Source: Olivibacter sp. XZL3
GTDB taxonomy: Bacteria; Bacteroidota; Bacteroidia; Sphingobacteriales; Sphingobacteriaceae
Reading direction: 5' to 3'
Length of the DNA stretch: 55,972 nucleotides
NCBI RefSeq assembly: GCF_004368405.1
Contig: NZ_SBJH01000056.1
Span: 1 to 55,972, forward strand
The notes beneath the pieces were generated by a model. That model saw only the letters and a program-made list of their open reading frames with translations, ran no database searches and had not been told where the DNA came from. Below, piece after piece: positions 35,334 to 44,906 of the stretch; positions within the stretch are counted from its first letter, which is position 1, and the number at the start of each line of letters is the position of its first letter. Position numbers and translations under genes: made by a program.

Positions 35334-37613
35334 TTATTCTTCCGTGGATAAGCTGCTAACAGAAAAAGGTCTGTCTGCTTCGTCGATCCCTTTTTCCTCA
35401 TTTGGCGTTGCATCCATTTCAAGTGATAGTATACCGCCCTTATTTAAATCTGCATAAGTAATATAGTTTTTTGAATAATCCTGTCCGTTTAAGGAAGCCT
35501 TCCGTATATATACGTTATCGACACTGTTATTAGTCGCCTGAATAATAAATTCTTTGCCATTTTCTAGGCTAATGGTGATCTTATTAAAGAGCGGACTGCC
35601 CAATACGTATTGATCAGTTCCGGGACATACACTGTAGAAGCCCAACGCACTTAATACATACCAAGATGAAGTCTGTCCTTGGTCTTCATCACCGGGATAG
35701 CCGTTCTCTGTGCTGTTGTAAAGCTTACGCATAACCTCTCGGGCATGATATTGTGTTTTCCAAGGTTGGCCGGCATAGTTGTAAAGATACACCATATGCT
35801 GAATTGGCTGATTGCCGTGTGCATATTGCCCCATATCAGCCATTACCATTTCCGTCATTTCGTGGATCATACCGCCATAGGTGCCTACGTTGACGCGGTT
35901 GGGTTCGGTAAATACCGAATCCAGCTTGGAGACGAAATTATTTTCTCCACCCATCAGGTCAATTAAGCCTTTTGTATCGTGGAAGACCGACCAAACCCAG
36001 TGCCAGGCATTCCCCTCGGTAAAGGGGCCACCCCATTCGGCAGGGTCGAAATTGGCGTTCCAATTGCCATTCTTATCCCGTCCCCGCATAAAACGAGTTT
36101 GTGGGTCATATACATTTTTATAGTTAAATAGTTGGCGTTTAAAGATATCCGCATAAAATGGTTGATTGGTCATTTTTGCAAGCTGATAAGCGCAAAAATC
36201 GTCATAAGCATATTCCAAGGTTTTTGCAGTTGCTTCCCTCACTTCCGGGTAGGGCACATAGCCTAGCTGATAATATTCCTTCCAGCCGTCTCTACCATTG
36301 GCCGGCCCCCATGGGCCTTTGTTCGTCGCCTCGTGTAAATAAGCCTCCAGCGCCTTTTTAGGATCAAACGTCCGGATCCCCTTTGCCCAAGCATCCGCCA
36401 GTAAAGAAATAGCATGATTGCCAATCATACTTCCCGCTTCACTGGGGAAAGACCACGATGGTAGCCAGCCGCATTGTTCATAAGCGGCTATAAGGGCTTG
36501 CATGTACTGGCCATGCATGGTGGGATAAAGCAGTGCATTTAAAGGGAACTGTGCCCTAAAGGTGTCCCAAAAACCAGTATCCGTAAACATATGGCCTGGA
36601 TATACTTTTCCGTCGTATGGACTGAAATAATAGGGTTTGCCATCCTTATCGTATTCGAGATATTGGCGGGCAAAAAGGCTAGCCCTGAAAAAGCAACTAT
36701 AAAAAGTAGCTTTATCTTCTTCGCTACCGCCCTCGACTTTAATTCTTGCCAAATGTTTATTCCAAACGGTAGCTGCACGGTCTTTGGTGGCTTCGAGGTT
36801 TTTATCGATGCCTAGTTCCCGTTTCAGGTTTAGTTCGGCCTGTTCCTGGCTGATATACGAAGAAGCGACTTTGACTTGTACCGTGGAACCGGCTTTGAAA
36901 GCCAGATAGGCCCCTTTACCGTCGCCCTCGGCTTGTAGATTTTTAGGCTCTGTTGTGTTTTTTCTGTTTTCCCAAGTGCCATAATCGACGAAAGGCTGAT
37001 CGAACTCTGCCACAAAGAAACTTTTGAAGCCTTCTTTGAATCCGCGACCATTATGTACATAACCGATGATTTTCCGTTCTTTAGGCAGAATTTTCACGAC
37101 ACTGTAGCCTGTATAGCCATCAAGGACTAAAAAAGCCTTATGCCCTTTAGGGAAAGAAAAGCGTAAATGCGCGCCTCTTTCGGTTGGCGCCATTTCCGTT
37201 TGGATGCGGTTGTTCATTTCCACACGATAATAATAGGGCTTAGCGATTTCATTTTCGTGTAAAAAGCCGGTTGCCCTTTTTTCCTCGTCTACCTGTAAAC
37301 TGTCGATCGTGGGGAAAAAGGAAAATACGGCGTAGTCGTTACTCCAAGAGCTACATTGATGAGCCTGTTGGAATCCTCTGAGCGTTTTCTTGAAATACTG
37401 ATATTTCCAACCATCTCCGTTTTTTCCGGTCTGCGGTGTCCAGGTATGCATACCGAAGGGTAAGGCGGTCGTCGGATAGGTGTTTCCTCGAGTTAGCTCA
37501 TGCTTTGAATTGGTGCCCTGCAAGGTGTTGACATAATCGGCCAGCTGCTTTTCTGATGCAGATAATGTAAACGAAAAGCACAAAAAGATGAATGTAATTG
37601 TTTTTAGTTTCAT
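35334..37613 (-). CDS. GH92 family alpha-mannosidase
   Basis: 759-residue exported glycoside hydrolase, family 92, which removes alpha-linked mannose with calcium help. Signal peptide residues 1-20. The N-terminal beta-sandwich includes VNTLQGTNSKHELTRGNTYP and TALPFGMHTWTPQTG. The (alpha/alpha)6 barrel carries the family motifs GNHAISLLADAWAKGIRTFD, GGPFTEGNAWHWVWSVFHD (general-acid Glu region) and GDEDQGQTSSWYVLSALGFY (catalytic-base region), ending in a late beta domain. Length is normal. It is not joined to the SusC locus of this window, and neighbours suggest nothing more. A TATCTTTG box at 37645-37652 on the minus strand lies 31 bases before the start. Confidence 0.93.
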   Translation of the reverse strand: MKLKTITFIFLCFSFTLSASEKQLADYVNTLQGTNSKHELTRGNTYPTTALPFGMHTWTPQTGKNGDGWKYQYFKKTLRGFQQAHQCSSWSNDYAVFSFFPTIDSLQVDEEKRATGFLHENEIAKPYYYRVEMNNRIQTEMAPTERGAHLRFSFPKGHKAFLVLDGYTGYSVVKILPKERKIIGYVHNGRGFKEGFKSFFVAEFDQPFVDYGTWENRKNTTEPKNLQAEGDGKGAYLAFKAGSTVQVKVASSYISQEQAELNLKRELGIDKNLEATKDRAATVWNKHLARIKVEGGSEEDKATFYSCFFRASLFARQYLEYDKDGKPYYFSPYDGKVYPGHMFTDTGFWDTFRAQFPLNALLYPTMHGQYMQALIAAYEQCGWLPSWSFPSEAGSMIGNHAISLLADAWAKGIRTFDPKKALEAYLHEATNKGPWGPANGRDGWKEYYQLGYVPYPEVREATAKTLEYAYDDFCAYQLAKMTNQPFYADIFKRQLFNYKNVYDPQTRFMRGRDKNGNWNANFDPAEWGGPFTEGNAWHWVWSVFHDTKGLIDLMGGENNFVSKLDSVFTEPNRVNVGTYGGMIHEMTEMVMADMGQYAHGNQPIQHMVYLYNYAGQPWKTQYHAREVMRKLYNSTENGYPGDEDQGQTSSWYVLSALGFYSVCPGTDQYVLGSPLFNKITISLENGKEFIIQATNNSVDNVYIRKASLNGQDYSKNYITYADLNKGGILSLEMDATPNEEKGIDEADRPFSVSSLSTEE

Positions 37614-37644
37614 GACGGGTTAGTTCTTTTGTTAGTTAGCTAGT

Positions 37645-37652
37645 CAAAGATA
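37645..37652 (-). promoter_or_regulatory. -7 box (TATCTTTG) of the GH92 gene
   Basis: Minus-strand TATCTTTG matches TAnnTTTG, ending 31 bases before the GH92 start codon. The -33 element is not obvious. Confidence 0.5.
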
Positions 37653-37733
37653 ATAAATCGTTTTAGCTTTCCCAGCCGATCTAATTTAAACTGTTCAAAA
37701 CTTAGCACAATTGATAAGAAAGTAAGGAAATAG

Positions 37734-38957
37734 TTAAGCCGTCCGTTTTTTAAGGGTTATCACGCTGATCTCCGGCCAAATGCCCACTCGGCCTGAAAAT
37801 CCGATAAAGCCGAAACCACGGTTTACATTGATATATTGATTCCCTTTGTTATATAGGCCGGCCCATTGATTGTAGATGTACTTAACAGCACTCCAGCGGA
37901 AGCCGGGAATTTCAATCCCAAATTGCATACCATGCGTGTGGCCGGCTAAGGTTAAATGTACGGGCTTTGGATGCGGTAGGATTTCGGCCTCCCAGTGTGT
38001 CGGATCATGGGACAACAATACCGTGAAGCTGCCATTCTCGACAGTAGACATCGCTTTTCCGAGGTTACCGTATCGTGCGAAATTTTTACCCCAGTTCTGC
38101 ACTCCTACCAAGTTAATAGACTGGCCATCTTTCTCCAATCTTACGTGCTCGTCAAGTAGTAGTCGGAAGCCCATTTCCTTTTGCATGGTTTTTAAGCGAT
38201 GGAGATTGGCAGCCTTTGCCTCCGCTGAGGGCCATTCCGTGTAATCGCCGTAGTCGTGATTTCCTAAAATAGAGTAAACGCCAAAGGGTGCGCTTAATCG
38301 CGCAAACAGACTTTGCCATTCGTCCAACTCCATCGACTCGTTGTTCACTAAGTCGCCCGTCAAAACAAGTAAATCACTTTGCTGTTCGTTTGCTAATTCT
38401 ATCCCGCGTCTAACCGAGGCATGGTCTGTAAAGCTGCCGCAGTGTACGTCGGACAGCTGCGTAATGGTAAAGTTGTTGAATGCGTCCGGTAAATCGTCGA
38501 AGTACAAGGTATGGTGATGCACCTTATACTGATATTTTCCTCTCGACATCCCGTAAATGATTGCTAGGAAAGGAATGGAGCTAATACCCACGATAAGCTG
38601 TCCGATAAATTTTCTCCTTTCGGGATAAGGAACGTTGTTTTTTAAATTCCATGCATAAGCTGCCAAGCGCGAGAGGTCTTCCAAAATGAGAAAGGGAAGT
38701 ACTAATAACTTTGGGATTAATGTAAGCAGAACGAAACCCACCAATAAGAAGATGTATTTGGAAGGAAGCAGTTTGGGATTTACAAACATTAAATACAAAA
38801 TGATCAGAATCAATAGCAAATCAAAAAGCCAGTAGGCCCAGTGAATTCCATTTCTAGCGGTGCTTGATAAGGTTTGTGTGGCGGTTTTTAGCGATTGAAA
38901 AAAATAGAAATCTAAAATCAGCCAAATCGGTATTATAAATAATATTCTACTGAACAT
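37734..38957 (-). CDS. Membrane-anchored metallophosphoesterase
   Basis: 407 residues. The first 150 hold about four hydrophobic helices, and the rest is a calcineurin-like phosphoesterase domain with its metal-site motifs in order: TITQLSDVHCGSF (D-x-H), VLTGDLVNNES (GD), SILGNHDYGDY (GNHD), VLLSHDPTHWEAE (H) and LTLAGHTHGMQFGI (GHTH). All two-metal ligands are present, so it should be active. Relatives of the YaeI/YkuE kind act at the inner membrane on lipid or cell-envelope phosphoesters. The active domain follows the helices, with its side unclear. It is a single gene, 120 bases upstream of the GH92 gene on the same strand. Confidence 0.88.
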   Translation of the reverse strand: MFSRILFIIPIWLILDFYFFQSLKTATQTLSSTARNGIHWAYWLFDLLLILIILYLMFVNPKLLPSKYIFLLVGFVLLTLIPKLLVLPFLILEDLSRLAAYAWNLKNNVPYPERRKFIGQLIVGISSIPFLAIIYGMSRGKYQYKVHHHTLYFDDLPDAFNNFTITQLSDVHCGSFTDHASVRRGIELANEQQSDLLVLTGDLVNNESMELDEWQSLFARLSAPFGVYSILGNHDYGDYTEWPSAEAKAANLHRLKTMQKEMGFRLLLDEHVRLEKDGQSINLVGVQNWGKNFARYGNLGKAMSTVENGSFTVLLSHDPTHWEAEILPHPKPVHLTLAGHTHGMQFGIEIPGFRWSAVKYIYNQWAGLYNKGNQYINVNRGFGFIGFSGRVGIWPEISVITLKKRTA

Positions 38958-39094
38958 TCGTTTGATATTTAAAGCAATAGACGTACAAGGTAGGAAAATG
39001 TTGTAGCAAATAATAAGAAATTTTTACCGATGTGCTGATAAATGAAACTTCGCTTACATTTTCCTAGAAGTTGAAAATGCAATAATTAAATGTA

Positions 39095-39126
39095 TTTGAA
39101 AACCGCGCTTCTTTTTGTTATCTTGG
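39095..39126 (+). promoter_or_regulatory. Promoter of the CPBP gene
   Basis: TTTG at 39095-39098, a 20-base spacer and TATCTTGG at 39119-39126, one base off the TAnnTTTG consensus. The expected start site is about 16 bases before the ATG at 39148. Confidence 0.6.
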
Positions 39127-39147
39127 CTATCCAAATATAATTCAGCT

Positions 39148-40068
39148 ATGAACCTCGTACTCGATGAAATAAAGAAAATAAATGCTTTTATCAGGGAGCC
39201 CGTCGAATTCTTCTCCGAACCCTTATCACGAATTGAAAAAGTACGCATCTTTTTCATCGCTTTTTTATATAAGCTTGTAGTAGTGTGCCTTTTCTTGGCC
39301 ATATTGTATATGGTAGACAAGTACCTAATGGTACTTCGGCAACCTTTATTGAACATGCGCTTATGGGTTTACCTTTTGTTTGCAATCATTGTTGCTCCGC
39401 TGTTGGAAGAACTCATCTTTCGTTTACCCTTGCGATATCACCAGAACTGGCTGTGGCGTAAAATAGAGCGCTTATTCGGTTTAGAGCCGAGTGTGTTTTG
39501 GAAAAAAAATTATCGATATATCCTATACACCTGCGTACTCCTGTTTGGTGTCATCCATTTAGTTAATTACAGCAATAGCGAATTCTTTTTTTACCTGATT
39601 GCCCCGGTGATTGTCGGATCACAACTTTTCGGCGGTTTGATTTTGAGTTATACACGGTTAAAGTTAGGTTTCTGGTGGAGCGTTGTCAAGCATGGGCTCT
39701 GGAATGCCTTAGTCATTTTGTTGTCGTTAACCTTTTTTCACAATAAGGAAGTCGTACGGATTACGGAAAAAGACGTCAATTTATCACTTCACGAATTAGG
39801 TTATTTAGACAAGAAAGCGCAATCGTTTAAGATCTCACGATTAGAAAATGGCTTGATCGATTTCCTTGAAGTAAGCAACAGTTCCGTACAGCAGCTTATT
39901 GATAGTTTATACCTTGACGACGAATTGAAAGTATTAAATGATACCTGGATCAGCTTAAAGCTCCAGGCTCCAGAGGGATACGATCAACAAGCGTTATTGC
40001 GTGTTTTAAAAGAACAATATCAAATAACATCGACTGAGAATAGGGCCGTCCCAAGCTCCGTTTTATAG
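39148..40068 (+). CDS. CPBP family intramembrane protease
   Basis: 306-residue inner-membrane protein. After a cytoplasmic helix it has about six transmembrane segments holding the CPBP (CAAX protease/bacteriocin-processing) motifs in order: EELIFRLPLRY (EExxxR with two Glu), LFGVIHLVNY (FxxxH-like), and VKHGLWNALV (HxxxN). Family members cleave lipidated or signal-type peptides within the membrane, or act in self-immunity against bacteriocins. The last 80 residues are a soluble tail unlike short CPBP proteins. I start at ATG 39148: an in-frame TTG lies 33 bases upstream but falls inside the promoter. It converges with the SUFU-domain gene, six bases apart. Confidence 0.85.
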   Translation: MNLVLDEIKKINAFIREPVEFFSEPLSRIEKVRIFFIAFLYKLVVVCLFLAILYMVDKYLMVLRQPLLNMRLWVYLLFAIIVAPLLEELIFRLPLRYHQNWLWRKIERLFGLEPSVFWKKNYRYILYTCVLLFGVIHLVNYSNSEFFFYLIAPVIVGSQLFGGLILSYTRLKLGFWWSVVKHGLWNALVILLSLTFFHNKEVVRITEKDVNLSLHELGYLDKKAQSFKISRLENGLIDFLEVSNSSVQQLIDSLYLDDELKVLNDTWISLKLQAPEGYDQQALLRVLKEQYQITSTENRAVPSSVL

Positions 40069-40074
40069 CGGTGA

Positions 40075-40662
40075 CTACAGCACGGAAGGCCGCTGGAGAT
40101 TGGTAATATCGATTTCTTTTTCCATAAAGAGGCTTTCAAGTGCATCAAACCCTCGTTTCTCCCGGTATATTAGCTCTGCATCCGAAATCGGGATTAACAA
40201 TAAAAAATGAACCTTTTTGTTGGCAAGCTTCATTTGCTCCAGTTTTTCTTGCCACATCAGTGGCTCCACAAAAAGTAGATGTTTTAAATGTATGCCTTTA
40301 TGGTATACATCGATTATGTTCTTAAAGACAGCGCCTGGCTGACAAGTCCACTTGTTTTTAATAACGAAGAACCCTGCGGAAGACAATATGTTGGCCCATT
40401 TACTACTGCTGCCGTTACCCGCTATGATCAGTTCTATAGGAATATTTTTCACCTTTCCCTTGCTTATTTCTATCTCATTGGGATAATCTGATAGCCCAAT
40501 TGTACAAAATATTTTGTTTTTCGGATCCAACGGATCGATGCAGTTTAAGATGTGGAGACTGTTCTCCTTGCTGTCATCGTGATAGGCATAAACCTGGGGA
40601 TCAATACCGATAGCCGCCGCTACTGCATGTGCAAGCTGAATGTTGTCTTGACTGGGAACCAT
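40075..40662 (-). CDS. Suppressor-of-fused (SUFU) domain protein
   Basis: 195-residue cytoplasmic protein with the bacterial SUFU-like domain (PF05076 type): CTIGLSDYPNEIEIS and PIELIIAGNGSSSKW in the first half, HLLFVEPLMWQEKLEQM, KVHFLLLIPISDAELIYRE, and the C-terminal GFDALESLFMEKEIDITNL ending in QRPSVL. Bacterial SUFU proteins often serve as immunity proteins for polymorphic toxins, though many stand alone. No toxin gene is seen next to it, so the role is open. It converges on the CPBP gene, with its own AT-rich region (40663-40808) on the other side. Confidence 0.8.
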   Translation of the reverse strand: MVPSQDNIQLAHAVAAAIGIDPQVYAYHDDSKENSLHILNCIDPLDPKNKIFCTIGLSDYPNEIEISKGKVKNIPIELIIAGNGSSSKWANILSSAGFFVIKNKWTCQPGAVFKNIIDVYHKGIHLKHLLFVEPLMWQEKLEQMKLANKKVHFLLLIPISDAELIYREKRGFDALESLFMEKEIDITNLQRPSVL

Positions 40663-40808
40663 TTAATTATATATATACGGATAATTTGACATGTGCTTAA
40701 GTACCGTAAAGAAATGATATTTTTTACAAAAACGAAAGCAAATAGCAACTTTTATCAAATAGTCGACTAAATGCTATGCAACCAGATAAGAAATCGGGCA
40801 ATGAAAGG

Positions 40809-41856
40809 TTATTTCGACTTTTTCTTTATCATGAATTTCGCTTTTCGGATTCGTAAGGTGGTATGGTAATGAACGTGTTCATTGAATAACACCCAACCGC
40901 CAATGACTCCGATAAAACTGCCTAAAATGATATCGACGAGACGCGCGGTAAAAAGTAGATCGGTGTGCCTGGTCATCTGGCTGCCCGATTCAGCTAGAAA
41001 AACAGCGAGTATGGTGATAAAAACGACGGCAACGGTGTAATTGCGAACGACAAGAAATTCTACAATCATTTGCAATAAGATAATACTTATAGCAATGAAT
41101 AGAGAAGATGGATTGAATGTTGCGATCAACCATGTTAGTCCTAATCCCGCCAATGTACCCGCTATCCGTTGAACGCCTCTCAGCCAAACATGTTTGGAGC
41201 TTGCACCTTGCATGACGGCTGCACAGGAAACGGGTACCCAATATGGATTTTCCAATTTTAAGAGGAAGGCTTTACCAAGTGATAAACCAACAAATACACC
41301 GAAGATGATAGACTCTACGGTGTTCGTATATGGATTTTTGGTGGGTAGGAGTGTCTCGGAACCCCCTTTCTCTTTTAATGTGAGCAGACTATAGATAAGT
41401 CCAATTCCGCAGGTCAAAATGGTACCCATCGCCATAAAGCCGATTTTCTCGGGTATTTTTTCGGGATGAAAAGGTGTACAGATGGCAATGGAAGCAGACA
41501 TAATGAAAAAGAAATTTCCCGGAGGTCGGGTGAGTCCTAAACGGTATAGGGTATAGTGTATTGCAAAGGCAAGAATCGCAAGGAAACAGGAGGCGACAAA
41601 AAAGCTAAAAGAAAAAAAGAGCCCCAGGCTATAAGAAACCATGATGCAGAAGCAACAAGCCATTAATAAAATCATCCGTTCTGCTAGCTTATCGGATTGG
41701 ATGTATAATATGCCTAAGCCAGCTAACGAAGCAAGTTTACCAGCTTCTATGGTCGAACCACCAACCAATCAATACAGGAATACCTACACACAGACCCGCC
41801 ACCACGGGTAAATGCCATTGCCGGGTCGTTTTATTGAATGCAAGAAGTTGTTTCAT
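40809..41856 (-). pseudogene. FUSC family membrane protein gene with an apparent +1 frameshift near its start
   Basis: The main frame (to about 41770) encodes roughly 319 residues with about ten hydrophobic helices in two sets and RGVQRIAGTLAGLGLTWLIA, a mark of the FUSC/YccS-like family linked to export of aromatic acids. A second frame begins at ATG 41856 with MKQLLAFNKTTRQWHLPV, then AGLCVGIPVLIGWWFD, and stops at TAA 41737. Removing one C at about 41751-41752 joins them as LIGWWFD-IEAGKLASLAGLGILY, a natural family N-terminus. So either the gene is recently broken, or the base is a sequencing error. It lies 32 bases after mnhG, in the same transcript direction. A shorter product from the TTG at 41768 is unlikely to be complete. 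Confidence 0.75.
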
Positions 41857-41888
41857 GTCAGATTTTTGAACCCACCGTACGCAATCGT

Positions 41889-42272
41889 TTAATCTTGGTT
41901 TTTCCTGTTTTCCTCGTTTCCACTGCTGAGCTCGTGCGTTTCTTTATCGTATTTGCCAGCAAGGTCGTCGCGAATAGTGCCTTTCCACTGCTCGGTGCCA
42001 ATAAAGTAGGCCGCACGGCCTATCAGGTGGGCGGCAACGGGTGCAGTGAGTGTAAGAAAGAAAATAATAGCCAAGGCTTTAGTGGTGACCGCCACTTCTC
42101 CTGTAAAGAAGAACGCTGCACTTAAAAGGAGCAATCCGCCGCCCAAAGTGGCCGCCTTCACTGTGACAGATAGCCGCAAGTAGAAGTCAGGCATCCGTAA
42201 GATGCCTATTGCTGCAATCAGAATGGCGATTGCGCCGATGGTGCATAGTGAACCTATAAGAATAGTTGTCAT
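41889..42272 (-). CDS. mnhG: Mrp/Mnh sodium:proton antiporter subunit G
   Basis: 127-residue inner-membrane subunit with three helices: ILIGSLCTIGAIAILIAAIG, LRMPDFYLRLSVTVKAATLG (the family mark) and TLTAPVAAHLIGRAAYF. The C-terminal 30 residues are charged. It is part of the seven-subunit complex that exports sodium against proton entry and supports salt and alkaline-pH tolerance. Its start overlaps mnhF by four bases, consistent with translational coupling. Confidence 0.9.
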   Translation of the reverse strand: MTTILIGSLCTIGAIAILIAAIGILRMPDFYLRLSVTVKAATLGGGLLLLSAAFFFTGEVAVTTKALAIIFFLTLTAPVAAHLIGRAAYFIGTEQWKGTIRDDLAGKYDKETHELSSGNEENRKNQD

Positions 42273-42541
42273 TTTCTCCCCCTTTTTTCTAAATAAAACG
42301 AAAACGCGATCGTGCCTAAAAAAGCAATCAAGGCAAGAATCATGGCTACATCAATGAAAGTCGATTCGCTCGTGCTGATGCTGTACACGGTGATGACACT
42401 AACTCCAATAGTAATCAACAGATCCAAGGCAATGACACGATCCACGATATTCGGTCCCTTGATCAGTCGGATGAATACCAATACTAAGGCTATGGCCAGT
42501 ATGGGCAGAATCACATAATCGATATAAGTGCTTAATGTCAT
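42269..42541 (-). CDS. mnhF: Mrp/Mnh sodium:proton antiporter subunit F
   Basis: 90-residue, three-helix subunit. The segment RLIKGPNIVDRVIALDLLIT is the family mark, and AMILALIAFLGTIAFSFYLE is the last helix, ending in KRGRK. Overlaps mnhE and mnhG by four bases each. MrpF is small and hydrophobic and is needed for complex assembly. Confidence 0.9.
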   Translation of the reverse strand: MTLSTYIDYVILPILAIALVLVFIRLIKGPNIVDRVIALDLLITIGVSVITVYSISTSESTFIDVAMILALIAFLGTIAFSFYLEKRGRK

Positions 42542-43014
42542 CGTATAATCTCCAATAATCTGCGTTCAAATCCTTCCTTTATTTGCTGTATAAAGCGGTC
42601 TTTGTCTTTCAGGTACATAACATGGATGTATAATACGCTACGGTCTTCACTAACGTCCAAAATTAAGGTGCCTGGAGTAAGCGAGATCACGGTTGAAAGC
42701 AGATTGATTTCAAAATCGCTCCGGGCGTTCATCGGATATCTCACGATACCCGGTTGCATGAAAAACCGAGGTGTAATCATGTCATAAGCAACTTGTACGT
42801 TTGCTCTGATCATTTCGTAAAGAAAATATAAGAAAAAACTAATGATCTTGGGCACCCGTGTGAAATACCGACGATCGCTTTCATTAAGGTTCATTACCCA
42901 CAGCAGAAAAAAGCCAATGGCAAAGCCGAACATGAAATTTGCGTATGCCAGCACGCCGGTTAACGCTATCCATATAAAGGCCAGCAAAAGGTTCATTAAA
43001 AATTGTTTTACCAT
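42538..43014 (-). CDS. mnhE: Mrp/Mnh sodium:proton antiporter subunit E
   Basis: 158-residue subunit with two to three N-terminal helices (LNLLLAFIWIALTGVLAYAN, FAIGFFLLWVMNL) and a soluble C-terminal domain with STVISLTPGTLILDVSED and VLYIHVMYLKD, typical of MrpE. It assembles with the others in the inner membrane. It follows mnhD by 12 bases and overlaps mnhF by four. Confidence 0.9.
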   Translation of the reverse strand: MVKQFLMNLLLAFIWIALTGVLAYANFMFGFAIGFFLLWVMNLNESDRRYFTRVPKIISFFLYFLYEMIRANVQVAYDMITPRFFMQPGIVRYPMNARSDFEINLLSTVISLTPGTLILDVSEDRSVLYIHVMYLKDKDRFIQQIKEGFERRLLEIIR

Positions 43015-43026
43015 GGTGTTGTAATA

Positions 43027-44550
43027 TTACGGTGATACATTTGTTCCTAAAACGGCTTCAATATAAGGAGTCATGTCTTTCATGTCGCGGGCAATATGCT
43101 TCGCAACCAATGCGACGTTCTCGGCAGCTAAGCCGATATATAACGCAATCGCCATTAAAAAAACAATGGGAACGACCAGTAGCGATTTCCTAAAGGCACT
43201 CATGGGTTTAAACTCGTCCGTGTAGTTTTCCTCTGCCGGCAAAGTTGGTTGGTTTTTCCAGAACACCTTCGCCCACAATTTGGCGATGACATACAAGGTG
43301 ACAAAACTCCCAATGATGATAGCGACCAGCAACGGGTATTGCGCATCCATGAAGCCGGCTTCAAATAGGTAGATTTTGGGCCAGAATCCAGATAACGGAG
43401 GAATGCCCACTAACGAAAAGAGAACGAGCGCTACGACCAAGGATAACAGCGGGTATTCGGCATACAGTCCACCTAATTTATCCATATTCATGGTGCCACG
43501 AAGCTTCCTGATAAGTCCGGCGATGAGGAAAATGTTGGTTTTGACCATCATATCATGAATTAGATAGAACAAAGCGCCGGTGATGGCTATCTCGGAATAC
43601 ATCCCTAATCCACCTACCATAAAGCCAATATGGCACACAATGAGATAAGAAAAAACCCGCCGGATATTGTTTTTTATGACCGCACCAAAGCTGCCTGTCA
43701 GGATGGTGAATATCGCCAATACAACCAATAATGTACGCAGAAACTCATCGGGAATAAAGATTAAGGTAAAAACCCGGAACAAGGCATATATGCCCACTTT
43801 GGTGAGTAAGCCCCCAAATATTGCCGCTACAGCAGATGGTGGCGTATGGTAGGAAGATGGAAGCCAAAAATACAAAGGAAAAACGGCCGATTTAATGCCG
43901 AATCCGACGATAAAAAAGATGGAAACGATATCGACCAGCTTGCGGTTTTCGAGGGCAGCAATTTTAAGTGATAGGTCGGCCATATTCAATGTGCCGGTAA
44001 TACCGTATAAAATGCCAATACCTGTCAGGAAAAAGGTGGAGGCTAAAACGTTCATAGCCATGTATTTAACCGATCCTTCAATTTGAGCTCTGCGGCCGCC
44101 AAGTGTCATCAATACAAAGGACGCAATGATGATAACCTCGAACCATACATAGAGATTGAAGATGTCGCCGGTGAGAAAAGCCCCGTTAAGCCCCATTAGG
44201 AGCAGGTGAAGTATGGGGAAGTAACCGTACAACATGCGCCCTCGGGCAACTCCGGTGGCCGAGTAGATAGAAACGGCAATCCCGGAAAATGAGGTAAGTA
44301 ATACCATGGTGCTACTGAAAACGTCGGCGACGAAGGTGATGCCGAACGGCGCGTCCCAGCCTGCCGCTTGCATGGTAAGAATACCGTTGTCCCATACTGC
44401 CGTGAATAAGCGAATGGCTATCACCATAGCAACCACGCTACCCACGACGCTGATAATGCGCTGCGCGACCGTCTTACGCCACAGAGCAAGTAGCACGATG
44501 GCTGTAAACAAATGGATAATAACGGATAAAATAAGGGTATTGTCTGTCAT
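43027..44550 (-). CDS. mnhD: Mrp/Mnh sodium:proton antiporter subunit D
   Basis: 507-residue, about 14-helix subunit homologous to complex I NuoL/M/N antiporter-like proteins. Visible marks include the NLYVWFEVIIIASFVLMTLG segment with the helix-5 glutamate, SAVFPLYFWLPSSYHTPPSA after the helix-7 lysine (GIKSA), and RRVFSYLIVCHIGFMVGGLG later. One of two proton- or cation-translocating subunits of the Mrp complex, together with A. It overlaps mnhC by four bases and is followed by mnhE. Confidence 0.92.
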   Translation of the reverse strand: MTDNTLILSVIIHLFTAIVLLALWRKTVAQRIISVVGSVVAMVIAIRLFTAVWDNGILTMQAAGWDAPFGITFVADVFSSTMVLLTSFSGIAVSIYSATGVARGRMLYGYFPILHLLLMGLNGAFLTGDIFNLYVWFEVIIIASFVLMTLGGRRAQIEGSVKYMAMNVLASTFFLTGIGILYGITGTLNMADLSLKIAALENRKLVDIVSIFFIVGFGIKSAVFPLYFWLPSSYHTPPSAVAAIFGGLLTKVGIYALFRVFTLIFIPDEFLRTLLVVLAIFTILTGSFGAVIKNNIRRVFSYLIVCHIGFMVGGLGMYSEIAITGALFYLIHDMMVKTNIFLIAGLIRKLRGTMNMDKLGGLYAEYPLLSLVVALVLFSLVGIPPLSGFWPKIYLFEAGFMDAQYPLLVAIIIGSFVTLYVIAKLWAKVFWKNQPTLPAEENYTDEFKPMSAFRKSLLVVPIVFLMAIALYIGLAAENVALVAKHIARDMKDMTPYIEAVLGTNVSP

Positions 44551-44903
44551 ATATCTTCTTCTTCCGGAGTATTTAAGTCGTCTAAGTCGTCCGAATTGAT
44601 CAGTACGTAAACGCGTTTCAATAATACAATGGCAAATGCTTGTAGGCCAAAACTGATGACAATCGCGGTCAGAATCAGCGCCTGAGGTATGGGATCCGCA
44701 TAAACATCAGTAAAAAACTTGGCGGCACTGTCGATGACAGGAGGGGCGCCCTTTGTAATTCTTCCCAACAGGAAAATAAGAAGGTTAGCTCCATTACCCA
44801 ATAGTATCAGTCCGATTAGCAGTTTTACCATACTTCTTCTGAGTAACATAAAGATGCCCGTAGCATACAAGACACCGATGAGTATAACGAGTAATAATTC
44901 CAT
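44547..44903 (-). CDS. mnhC: Mrp/Mnh sodium:proton antiporter subunit C
   Basis: 118-residue, three-helix subunit of the NuoK type: LLRRSMVKLLIGLILLGNGA with NLLIFLLGR, then DPIPQALILTAIVISFGLQA, the family mark with the proton-path residues. The C-terminal tail is acidic (DDLDDLNTPEEEDI). It follows mnhB by three bases and overlaps mnhD by four. Confidence 0.92.
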   Translation of the reverse strand: MELLLVILIGVLYATGIFMLLRRSMVKLLIGLILLGNGANLLIFLLGRITKGAPPVIDSAAKFFTDVYADPIPQALILTAIVISFGLQAFAIVLLKRVYVLINSDDLDDLNTPEEEDI

Positions 44904-44906
44904 GAT

